Below are positions 24,525-31,939 of a stretch of DNA of 64,000 bases, piece by piece. How positions within the stretch are numbered: the stretch's first letter is position 1; each line of letters opens with the position of its first letter. The position numbers and the translations under genes are program-made. The DNA is from Flavobacterium sp. SUN046. GTDB lineage: Bacteria; Bacteroidota; Bacteroidia; Flavobacteriales; Flavobacteriaceae. The stretch is from the NCBI RefSeq assembly GCF_028867965.1, contig NZ_JAPQNT010000007.1:124001-188000 (forward strand). The letters are read 5' to 3'. The notes under the pieces were generated by a model. That model did not search any database. It was not told the DNA's origin and was given only the letters and a program-made list of their open reading frames with translations.

Positions 24525-26705
24525 ATGGAAATGCAACAATTTTATTACGACAACAAAATTGTAAAGAAATTTCTCTACGCCAGTATCGTTTTCGGTGTAG
24601 TAGGGATGCTAGTTGGGCTTATTTTAGCCGTACTGTTTCTTTTCCCAAACTTAACTCACGGAGTATCGTTTTTAAGTTTCGGACGATTGAGACCTTTACA
24701 TACCAATGCAGTTATTTTTGCTTTTGTAGGTAACGCCATGTTTGCTGGAATTTACTATTCATTACAACGTTTATTGAAAGCAAGATTATTCAGTGATTTT
24801 TTAAGTAATCTTCACTTTTGGGGATGGCAATTAATCATTGTTGCTGCGGCTATTTCGTTGCCTTTAGGATATACAAGTTCTAAAGAATATGCCGAATTAG
24901 AATGGCCAATTGATATTGCTATTGCTTTAATTTGGGTAGTATTTGGTATCAACATGATTGGAACTATCTTAAAAAGAAGAGAACGCCATCTTTATGTAGC
25001 CATTTGGTTTTATATAGCCACATTCGTTACAGTTGCTGTGCTTCATATTTTTAATAGTTTGGAATTACCTGTATCAGCAATGAAATCATATTCTGTTTAT
25101 GCAGGAGTTCAAGATGCTCTAGTACAATGGTGGTACGGACACAATGCCGTTGCATTTTTCCTTACAACGCCTTTCCTCGGATTGATGTATTACTTCGTTC
25201 CAAAAGCAGCTAATCGTCCGGTATATTCTTATAGACTATCCATTATTCACTTTTGGTCGTTAATCTTCTTATACATTTGGGCTGGACCTCATCATTTGTT
25301 GTATTCTGCGCTTCCAGAATGGGCACAAAATCTTGGTGTTGTTTTCTCAATTATGTTGATTGCACCCTCTTGGGGTGGTATGATTAATGGATTGTTAACA
25401 CTTCGTGGTGTTTGGGATAAAGTAAGAGAAGAGCCTGTATTGAAATTCTTCGTTGTAGCTATTACAGGTTATGGAATGGCAACATTTGAAGGACCAATGT
25501 TATCTCTTAAAAATGTAAATGCTATTGCGCACTTTACCGATTGGATTATTGCTCACGTTCACGTTGGCGCTTTAGCTTGGAACGGATTTATGTGTTTTGG
25601 TATTATTTATTGGGTAATTCCTAGAATGACTAAAACGCAATTGTTCTCTAAAAAACTAGCCAATTTCCATTTCTGGATTGGTACTTTAGGGATTATTATG
25701 TACGCACTTCCAATGTATGTTGCTGGATTTACTCAAGCTTCTATGTGGAAACAATTCAAACCAGACGGAACATTACAATATGGTAACTTTCTTGAAACAG
25801 TAACTCAAATTATGCCAATGTATTGGATGAGAGCTATTGGCGGAACTTTATACTTAACAGGAATTCTTGTATTAGTTTACAATATTATTAAAACAGTAAA
25901 ACAAGGTTCACCTGTTGAAGATGAATTAGCAGAAGCACCAGCTTTGCAAAAAATAACAGCAGGTAGATTAAAAGGTGAAAAATGGCACGGTTGGTTAGAA
26001 AGAAGACCAATTCAATTGACATTATTGGCTACAGTTGCTATTTTAATTGGCGGTATTATTCAAATTGTACCAACCATTATGGTGAAATCCAATATTCCAA
26101 CTATTGCCTCAGTAAAACCTTATACACCACTTGAATTAGAAGGTCGTGATTTATACATTCGGGAAGGTTGTGTGGGATGTCACTCTCAAATGATTCGCCC
26201 GTTTCGTTCCGAAGTAGCTCGTTATGGAGATTATTCTAAAGCGGGTGAATTTGTTTATGACCATCCATTCTTATGGGGTTCTAAACGAACTGGTCCCGAT
26301 TTGCAACGAGAAGGTGGAAAATACAATGACAACTGGCATTTCAACCACATGTGGGATCCAAGAAGTACTTCGCCAGGTTCAATTATGCCAGCCTATACTT
26401 GGTTGTATGATAACAAAGCGATGGATTATTCTTTGACACAAACCAAAATGCAAGCAATGCGAACTTTAGGAGTTCCTTATACCGATGCTGACATTGCCAA
26501 TGCTAAAACCGCTGTTCAAACACAAGCTGCTTCTATTGAGAAAAACTTAACAAACGATCCAGATTTTGTAAAATCGTATGAAGACAGCAAGAAAAAAGCA
26601 GCAGCTAAAGGTGAAGCTTTCGTGCAAATGAAAGATAGAGAAATTGTAGCCATGATTGCTTATTTGCAAAGATTGGGAACCGATATTAAAGTAAAAAAAC
26701 ACTAG
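24525..26705 (+). CDS. ccoN: Fused cbb3 cytochrome c oxidase subunits I and II (CcoNO)
   Basis: A 726-residue fusion. Residues ~1-465 are CcoN: about 12 helices with HTNAVIFAFVGN, CuB-region WWYGHNAVAF and GPHHLLY, and AHVHVGALAWNG (heme ligands). After a basic linker (GRLKGEKWHGWLERRP) and a membrane anchor at about 500, residues ~530-726 are CcoO with one heme c site C549-V-G-C552-H553 followed by SQMIRPFRSE, the standard CcoO motif. It reduces oxygen to water with proton pumping at low oxygen. The N-O fusion is usual in Bacteroidota. Confidence 0.96.
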   Translation: MEMQQFYYDNKIVKKFLYASIVFGVVGMLVGLILAVLFLFPNLTHGVSFLSFGRLRPLHTNAVIFAFVGNAMFAGIYYSLQRLLKARLFSDFLSNLHFWGWQLIIVAAAISLPLGYTSSKEYAELEWPIDIAIALIWVVFGINMIGTILKRRERHLYVAIWFYIATFVTVAVLHIFNSLELPVSAMKSYSVYAGVQDALVQWWYGHNAVAFFLTTPFLGLMYYFVPKAANRPVYSYRLSIIHFWSLIFLYIWAGPHHLLYSALPEWAQNLGVVFSIMLIAPSWGGMINGLLTLRGVWDKVREEPVLKFFVVAITGYGMATFEGPMLSLKNVNAIAHFTDWIIAHVHVGALAWNGFMCFGIIYWVIPRMTKTQLFSKKLANFHFWIGTLGIIMYALPMYVAGFTQASMWKQFKPDGTLQYGNFLETVTQIMPMYWMRAIGGTLYLTGILVLVYNIIKTVKQGSPVEDELAEAPALQKITAGRLKGEKWHGWLERRPIQLTLLATVAILIGGIIQIVPTIMVKSNIPTIASVKPYTPLELEGRDLYIREGCVGCHSQMIRPFRSEVARYGDYSKAGEFVYDHPFLWGSKRTGPDLQREGGKYNDNWHFNHMWDPRSTSPGSIMPAYTWLYDNKAMDYSLTQTKMQAMRTLGVPYTDADIANAKTAVQTQAASIEKNLTNDPDFVKSYEDSKKKAAAKGEAFVQMKDREIVAMIAYLQRLGTDIKVKKH

Positions 26706-26707
26706 TT

Positions 26708-26872
26708 ATGTTAAAGTTTGTACAACAAAGTATGGAGACAATAGATGGTGTAGCTATTTATCCAATTATATCATTGCTAATCTGTTTCAGTTTTTTTGTA
26801 GGTCTTTTTGTTTGGGTTTTTTCCTATAACAAAGACAAAATCAAAGAATTAAGCGAGTTACCAATAAAATAA
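26708..26872 (+). CDS. ccoQ: Small cbb3 subunit CcoQ-like protein
   Basis: A 54-residue ORF (MLKFVQQSMETIDGVAIYP...) between ccoNO and ccoP, starting 2 bases after the ccoNO stop. It has one hydrophobic helix (IISLLICFSFFVGLFVWVF) and a basic C-terminal tail (SYNKDKIKELSELPIK), the exact layout of CcoQ/FixQ, which stabilises the oxidase complex. Size, position and topology support the call; sequence conservation in this family is weak. Confidence 0.82.
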   Translation: MLKFVQQSMETIDGVAIYPIISLLICFSFFVGLFVWVFSYNKDKIKELSELPIK

Positions 26873-26895
26873 TAATCATCATAAAGATTCATGAT

Positions 26896-27819
26896 ATGAA
26901 AAAATTAATTCCATCATACGTAAGAGTTCCATTGATATTTGCCATAGTATTTGGTGCAATGGAATATTTTATCGATTCAGGCAATCAACCTGTATTTATT
27001 AAGTATCCAATGGTATTGTTGTTTCTTGGAGTATTTTTATTCCTCTTAGTGGCAATAGAAATAGTTGTTAGCGCAGTAGACACAGTTACCTATCATTTGT
27101 TAACAGAAGAACAGAAAAAACAATTGGACGAAGCACAATCATTGCCGTTTACAGAAAGTGAATTCTATCAAAACATTATAAAAAAACTGACTCGTTCCAA
27201 TAAAATCGAACAAGAAGCAGATATAATGTTAGAACACAACTACGATGGCATTAGAGAATTGGATAATGTGTTGCCGCCATGGTGGGTGTATTTATTTTAT
27301 GGTTGCATCATTTTTGCAGGAATCTATTTGGTTCGCTATGAAATTTTAGGTGCTGATAATCAAGTTCAAGAATTTGATAAAGAAGTAGCGGAAGCTAAAA
27401 TTGCAGTTGACGAATACAACAAAACTGCTCCAGACATGATGAATAAAGAAAAAGTAACCTTGCTTACTGATGCTACGAATATTGCTGCTGGTAAAACAAT
27501 CTTTATGAAAAATTGTATTCCATGCCACAGACCTGATGCTGGTGGACAAATTGGACCCAACTTAACAGACGATATGTGGATTAATGGTGGTGGAATTAAA
27601 AATGTATTCAACACTATTATGGAAGGCGGTCGTGACGGAAAAGGAATGGTATCTTGGAAAGCTACTATCAAACCATCAGATATTCAAAAAGTGGCTAGTT
27701 ATGTTCTTTCTCTTCAAGGTTCTAAACCGGTTAATCCAAAACCAACCGAACCAGAAGCTAAACAATGGGTAGAGGAAGCTACTACAAAAGTTGCTTCTAA
27801 AGTAGTTGCAACAAAATAA
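26896..27819 (+). CDS. ccoP: cbb3 oxidase diheme-type subunit III CcoP, single-heme form
   Basis: A 307-residue protein with two N-terminal hydrophobic segments (about 10-25 and 38-60), the CcoP N-terminal stretch YDGIRELDNVLPPWWVYLFY at about 115-135, and a periplasmic cytochrome c domain. Only one heme site is visible, C207-I-P-C210-H211, with an axial Met probably in GKGMVSWKA near 250. Proteobacterial CcoP has two heme sites; a single site is usual in this phylum. It passes electrons from donor cytochromes to CcoO. Confidence 0.94.
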   Translation: MKKLIPSYVRVPLIFAIVFGAMEYFIDSGNQPVFIKYPMVLLFLGVFLFLLVAIEIVVSAVDTVTYHLLTEEQKKQLDEAQSLPFTESEFYQNIIKKLTRSNKIEQEADIMLEHNYDGIRELDNVLPPWWVYLFYGCIIFAGIYLVRYEILGADNQVQEFDKEVAEAKIAVDEYNKTAPDMMNKEKVTLLTDATNIAAGKTIFMKNCIPCHRPDAGGQIGPNLTDDMWINGGGIKNVFNTIMEGGRDGKGMVSWKATIKPSDIQKVASYVLSLQGSKPVNPKPTEPEAKQWVEEATTKVASKVVATK

Positions 27820-27828
27820 TAAATCTTT

Positions 27829-27861
27829 GCAAGTCTCGAATTAATTGGGACTTGCTGGTTT
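27829..27861 (+). terminator. Intercistronic hairpin between ccoP and ccoG
   Basis: GCAAGTCTC and GGGACTTGC pair over 9 positions (one T-G wobble) around a 9-base loop, followed by TGGTTTT. The T tract is short, so it may be a leaky terminator or an mRNA 3' end that lifts ccoNOQP over ccoGH. Confidence 0.55.
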
Positions 27862-27875
27862 TAAATTAAATTAAA

Positions 27876-29294
27876 ATGTCAAAATTACCCGATGAAGATT
27901 TTAGAGATAGTATAGGAACTATTGATAAACAAGGGAAAAGATCTTGGGTGTTTCCAAAAATGCCCAAAGGTAAATTGTATGAAAGAAGAAAATGGGTAAG
28001 TTATTTTCTATTGTTATTCTTATTATCTGCGCCATTCATTAAAATTAATGGAAATCAATTTTTACTTTTTAATGTTTTAGAACGTAAATTCAATATTTTT
28101 AGCTTTCCTTTTTGGCCACAAGATTTTCACATTTTTGTGATTATCATGATTATAGGTGTGGTTAGTTTGGCACTATTTACAGTAGCATTTGGTAGAATTT
28201 TTTGTGGTTGGTTTTGCCCTCAAACTATTTTTATGGAAATGGTTTTCCGTAGATTAGAATATTGGATTGAAGGCGATAGAGGTGCACAAATTCGTTTATC
28301 TAAACAAGAATGGGACGCAGAGAAAATCCGTAAACGAATTACCAAATGGTTTGTTTTTTATGTAGTTTCATTTCTAATTGCCAATGTTTTTTTAGCCTAT
28401 TTAATTGGAAGTGACGAATTAATAAAATTAATCACAGAAGGTCCAACACAAAATACAGGAACTTTAATTGCATTGATAATTTTTACTTATGTTTTCTATT
28501 TCATCTACATTTCGTTTAGAGAACAAGTTTGTATTATAGCTTGTCCTTATGGCAGAATGCAAGGTGTTTTACTAGATAATAAAACCATAAATGTTGCCTA
28601 CGATTATGTAAGAGGCGAAAAAGAAACGGGAAGAGCAAAATTCAATAAACAAGAAAATAGAGCCGCTTCTGGAAAAGGAGATTGTATTGATTGTAAACTT
28701 TGTGTGCATGTTTGTCCAACAGGTATTGACATCCGAAATGGAGTGCAACTGGAATGTGTAAACTGTACCGCTTGCATCGACGAATGTGATACTATAATGG
28801 AAAGTGTTGGTTTGCCTAAAGGATTAATCCGCTATGCAAGCGAAGACGAAATAGCCAAAAAAGAAAAATTTGTTTTCACAGCTAGAATGAAAGGTTACGC
28901 TTCGGTATTATTAATTTTAACTGGCGTTTTCATCGGAATGTTATTTTTAAGAAACGATGTTGAAGCAACAATTTTAAGATTACCAGGACAATTATTCCAA
29001 CACAAAGGTGATAATATCAGTAACATTTACACCTTTAAAGTGGTAAACAAAACCGAAGCAGATTTTAATAATGTTTACTTCAAATTAGTGTCACCCAAAG
29101 GAACTATTAAGCTAGTAAGTAACGATCATTTTGTAGTTAAAAAACAAGCTTTGACCGAAGGAACTTTATTTATTGAAATCAATCAAGCTTTGTTAGAAGG
29201 CGATAAAACCAACCTTCAAATTGAAGTATATAACGATAAATTGTTAATTGATACTGAAACAACAAATTTTTTAGGACCAAGAAGTTTTAACTAA
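27876..29294 (+). CDS. ccoG: cbb3 oxidase accessory iron-sulfur protein CcoG
   Basis: A 472-residue membrane protein of the CcoG/RdxA/FixG family, thought to act as a cupric reductase during copper delivery. After helices at about 35-55 and 75-100, FGRIFCGWFCPQTIFMEMVFRRLEYWIEG is a near-invariant family stretch. Two [4Fe-4S] ferredoxin motifs follow, CIDCKLCVHVCPTGIDIRNG and CVNCTACIDECD, then another helix and a periplasmic immunoglobulin-like C-terminal domain. Part of the cbb3 block. Confidence 0.95.
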   Translation: MSKLPDEDFRDSIGTIDKQGKRSWVFPKMPKGKLYERRKWVSYFLLLFLLSAPFIKINGNQFLLFNVLERKFNIFSFPFWPQDFHIFVIIMIIGVVSLALFTVAFGRIFCGWFCPQTIFMEMVFRRLEYWIEGDRGAQIRLSKQEWDAEKIRKRITKWFVFYVVSFLIANVFLAYLIGSDELIKLITEGPTQNTGTLIALIIFTYVFYFIYISFREQVCIIACPYGRMQGVLLDNKTINVAYDYVRGEKETGRAKFNKQENRAASGKGDCIDCKLCVHVCPTGIDIRNGVQLECVNCTACIDECDTIMESVGLPKGLIRYASEDEIAKKEKFVFTARMKGYASVLLILTGVFIGMLFLRNDVEATILRLPGQLFQHKGDNISNIYTFKVVNKTEADFNNVYFKLVSPKGTIKLVSNDHFVVKKQALTEGTLFIEINQALLEGDKTNLQIEVYNDKLLIDTETTNFLGPRSFN

Positions 29295-29306
29295 ATTACA
29301 GAAATT

Positions 29307-29759
29307 ATGAAAATTAATTGGGGAACAGGAATAGTAATCGCGTTTGCACTTTTTATGAGTTTTATTTTATTCTTTATAATTAAAGTTCAAACCAACAGCC
29401 AATACGACAACGAATTTGTTGTAACGGAATATTACAAAAAAGAATTGCTAGCACAACAAGATTTGAATAAAGAGCAAAATGCCTATGATTTAAGCAATAA
29501 AGTTGTTGTAAAAGCAGTAGCAGAAGGAATCACAGTTGATTTTCCATCCGATTTTGATTGCAAAAATATTAAAGGAATAGTGTCCCTTTATAGACCGTCC
29601 AACCAGAAATTAGATTTTGAAATTCCGATTTCATTATCTAATCCACATTTGCTCATACCTAAAAGTAACTTGGTTGGCGGTCGTTGGGGCATTAATATTG
29701 ATTGGAATTATCAAGGTAAAAAATACCTAAACAAAGAAGAAGTTTATTTTAAACAGTAA
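29307..29759 (+). CDS. ccoH: cbb3 oxidase assembly protein CcoH (FixH family)
   Basis: A 150-residue protein with a single N-terminal transmembrane helix (WGTGIVIAFALFMSFILFFI) and a periplasmic FixH domain. The conserved region TEYYKKELLAQQDLNKEQNAY, then the C-terminal GGRWGINIDWNYQGKKY, match the family. It lies 12 bases after ccoG and 8 before the TauE/SafE gene. CcoH is required for stable assembly of the cbb3 complex, possibly by holding CcoP and CcoN assembly intermediates. Confidence 0.92.
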   Translation: MKINWGTGIVIAFALFMSFILFFIIKVQTNSQYDNEFVVTEYYKKELLAQQDLNKEQNAYDLSNKVVVKAVAEGITVDFPSDFDCKNIKGIVSLYRPSNQKLDFEIPISLSNPHLLIPKSNLVGGRWGINIDWNYQGKKYLNKEEVYFKQ

Positions 29760-29767
29760 CTACTACC

Positions 29768-30469
29768 ATGCTTTATTCCGCTTTTATATTCGGGTTGATT
29801 AGTAGTTTGCACTGCATCGGAATGTGCGGACCTATTGCTATGATGTTGCCTGTAGATAGGAGCAATCCTGCCAAAAAAGTGATTCAGATTATGATCTATC
29901 ATTTTGGTAGATTGTCGGCTTATGCGTCACTTGGTTTGGTTTTTGGTATTTTAGGAAGAGGATTTTATATGGCAGGAATTCAACAACAACTTTCAATTGC
30001 GGTAGGCGTGATGATGATTGTTATTGCGGTCGTTCCTGAAAAAGTGTTTATGAAATACAACTTTTCTAAACCCGTTTATAAAGCCATTTCAAAAGTAAAA
30101 AGCAGTTTAGGAAGTCAGTTCAAACGAAAAACTCCTGATGCTTTTTTTACCATTGGATTGTTGAACGGATTGCTACCTTGCGGATTGGTGTATGCCGCTT
30201 TGTTTGGTGCTATTGCCATGCAAAATATGACATTAAGCATAACTTATATGTTGCTTTACGGATTAGGAACCATTCCGATGATGAGCGCTGTGGTTTATAT
30301 TTCCAATTTATTGTCGATACCAATCAGAAGTAAATTACAAAAAATTATACCTGTTGTAGCTGTTTTTATTGGCATTCTTTTTATAATTCGCGGGTTGGGA
30401 ATGGGCATTCCGTATCTATCTCCGGGTGCTATAAGTTTGTTTGTTAAAGCTAATGCGAGTTGTCATTAA
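29768..30469 (+). CDS. TauE/SafE-like (UreH/CcdA-type) membrane protein of the cbb3 block
   Basis: A 233-residue protein with about six transmembrane segments in two halves. Each half has a paired motif: SSLHCIGMCGPIAMMLPV near 11-28 (C-x3-C) and LLNGLLPCGLVYAAL near 134-148 (PCG). This is the UreH-like subgroup of TauE/SafE/DsbD-type proteins often placed at the end of cbb3 clusters, and suspected of roles in metal handling or cytochrome/copper redox chemistry. The cysteines could be redox or copper ligands. Its stop is 4 bases from the convergent hemN stop. Confidence 0.85.
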   Translation: MLYSAFIFGLISSLHCIGMCGPIAMMLPVDRSNPAKKVIQIMIYHFGRLSAYASLGLVFGILGRGFYMAGIQQQLSIAVGVMMIVIAVVPEKVFMKYNFSKPVYKAISKVKSSLGSQFKRKTPDAFFTIGLLNGLLPCGLVYAALFGAIAMQNMTLSITYMLLYGLGTIPMMSAVVYISNLLSIPIRSKLQKIIPVVAVFIGILFIIRGLGMGIPYLSPGAISLFVKANASCH

Positions 30470-30473
30470 TAAT

Positions 30474-31838
30474 TTAAACTGTCATAGAAAATAATTCTGT
30501 TTCTGGTGCATTACGTTTTAAACGCAAGTCAAAAGCCATACATAAATTGCGTACGAATGCCTTACCTTTTACAGTAACTTTTATTTTTTTACTTGAAATT
30601 TCTATAATACCATCAATTTCCATTTCATGTAGTTGGTTTATAATACCTGGTAATTCTTTAAAAAATTGATTGTCATTTTCCCAAGAAGTTTCAAATTTAC
30701 ACATCAAATTCAGAATGTGTTTTCGGATAATTAAATCCTCATCGGTTAATACATGCCCGCGAAAAATTGGTATTTCGTTATTATCCAAGCGTGAATAATA
30801 CGCTTCAATAGTTTTTTCATTTTGAGCAAAACTATACCAACTATCACTTATTGAAGAAACTCCTAATCCAATCATTAATTGCGTTTTAGATGAAGTATAT
30901 CCCATAAAATTACGGTGTAACTTTCCGTCTTTAAAGGATTCATACATACTATCACTTTCTAATGCAAAATGATCCATTCCAATTTCGTGATAATTATTAG
31001 CAGCTAAACGTTTTTTTCCTACTTCATAGAGCAGTCGTTTTTCATCATCTTTGGGTACATCTTCACCATTAAATCCACGTTGACCATTACCTTTAATCCA
31101 AGGAACATGTGCGTAACTATAAAATGCTAATCTATCCGGTTGCAATGAATTGGTTTTGTCTATAGTGTCAATAACATCATCAAGTGTTTGAAATGGTAAT
31201 CCGAAAATTAAATCATGCCCAACCGATGTGTAACCAATTTCTTTTGCCCAAAAAGTCACTTTTGCTACATTGTGAAAGGGTTGGATTCTATGAATTGCTA
31301 TTTGTACTTTTTCTGAATAATCTTGAACGCCAAAACTCACTCGCCTAAATCCTATATCATAAAGCGATTGTAAATGTTTTCGAGTGGTGTTATTCGGATG
31401 ACCTTCAAAACTGAATTCGTGTTCTTTTGCTTTGTCGGCTCGTTTAAAAATTCCATTAATTAAAGTTTCTAAATTTTCTATCGAAAAGAAAGTAGGAGTA
31501 CCGCCACCTAAATGAATTTCTTTTATTATTGGTTTTTGTGGAAATAAATCACAATATAAATTCCATTCTTTTAAAACTGCAAGAATATAAGGATTCTCAA
31601 CATCATGACGCTTTGTAATTCGTTTATTACAACCACAAAAAGTGCATAAACTTTCGCAAAATGGCAAATGTATGTACAAACTAATTCCTTCAGATTTATT
31701 ACTTTCAAAAAATGATTTTATAAATGTATCATTCCATTTTTTTGTTGTGAATAAATCTTCTTCCCAAAAAGGAACAGTAGGATAGCTGGTGTATCTCGGA
31801 CCAGGAACATTATATTTTTGTGTTAATGAAAGCGACAT
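30474..31838 (-). CDS. hemN: Oxygen-independent coproporphyrinogen III oxidase
   Basis: Radical SAM enzyme that decarboxylates coproporphyrinogen III without oxygen, for heme synthesis under low oxygen. The 454-residue length matches true HemN. The cluster motif is C61-x3-C65-x2-C68 in FCESLCTFCGC, followed by EIHLGGGTPTFF (SAM-binding GGGTP) and RVSFGVQDY. N-terminal NVPGPRYTSYPT and a C-terminal HemN domain are present. It converges on the cbb3 block and has the same operator-promoter layout, so co-regulation with the heme-rich oxidase is expected. Confidence 0.96.
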   Translation of the reverse strand: MSLSLTQKYNVPGPRYTSYPTVPFWEEDLFTTKKWNDTFIKSFFESNKSEGISLYIHLPFCESLCTFCGCNKRITKRHDVENPYILAVLKEWNLYCDLFPQKPIIKEIHLGGGTPTFFSIENLETLINGIFKRADKAKEHEFSFEGHPNNTTRKHLQSLYDIGFRRVSFGVQDYSEKVQIAIHRIQPFHNVAKVTFWAKEIGYTSVGHDLIFGLPFQTLDDVIDTIDKTNSLQPDRLAFYSYAHVPWIKGNGQRGFNGEDVPKDDEKRLLYEVGKKRLAANNYHEIGMDHFALESDSMYESFKDGKLHRNFMGYTSSKTQLMIGLGVSSISDSWYSFAQNEKTIEAYYSRLDNNEIPIFRGHVLTDEDLIIRKHILNLMCKFETSWENDNQFFKELPGIINQLHEMEIDGIIEISSKKIKVTVKGKAFVRNLCMAFDLRLKRNAPETELFSMTV

Positions 31839-31858
31839 GATAATAGTACTTTAAGTAC

Positions 31859-31902
31859 CAAAAGTAACTTACGATGTTTAAAAAAAAAATGATAATTATC
31901 AT
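31859..31902 (-). promoter_or_regulatory. FNR-like operator plus -7 element, hemN promoter
   Basis: Perfect palindrome ATGATAATTATCAT at 31889-31902, then 22 bases, then TACTTTTG (minus strand, 31859-31866), a perfect TAnnTTTG. Same 36.5-base centre-to-G distance as at ccoI and ccoS. The start codon lies 21 bases downstream. Confidence 0.82.
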
Positions 31903-31907
31903 ATAAG

Positions 31908-31938
31908 AAAAAAGCTCACCGTTAAAGTGAGCTTTTTT
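31908..31938 (-). terminator. Rho-independent terminator of the DUF349 gene
   Basis: AAAAAAGCTCAC-cgttaaa-GTGAGCTTTTTT, a perfect stem with T tract on either strand. On the minus strand it directly follows the DUF349 gene and insulates the hemN promoter. Confidence 0.88.
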
Positions 31939-31939
31939 G

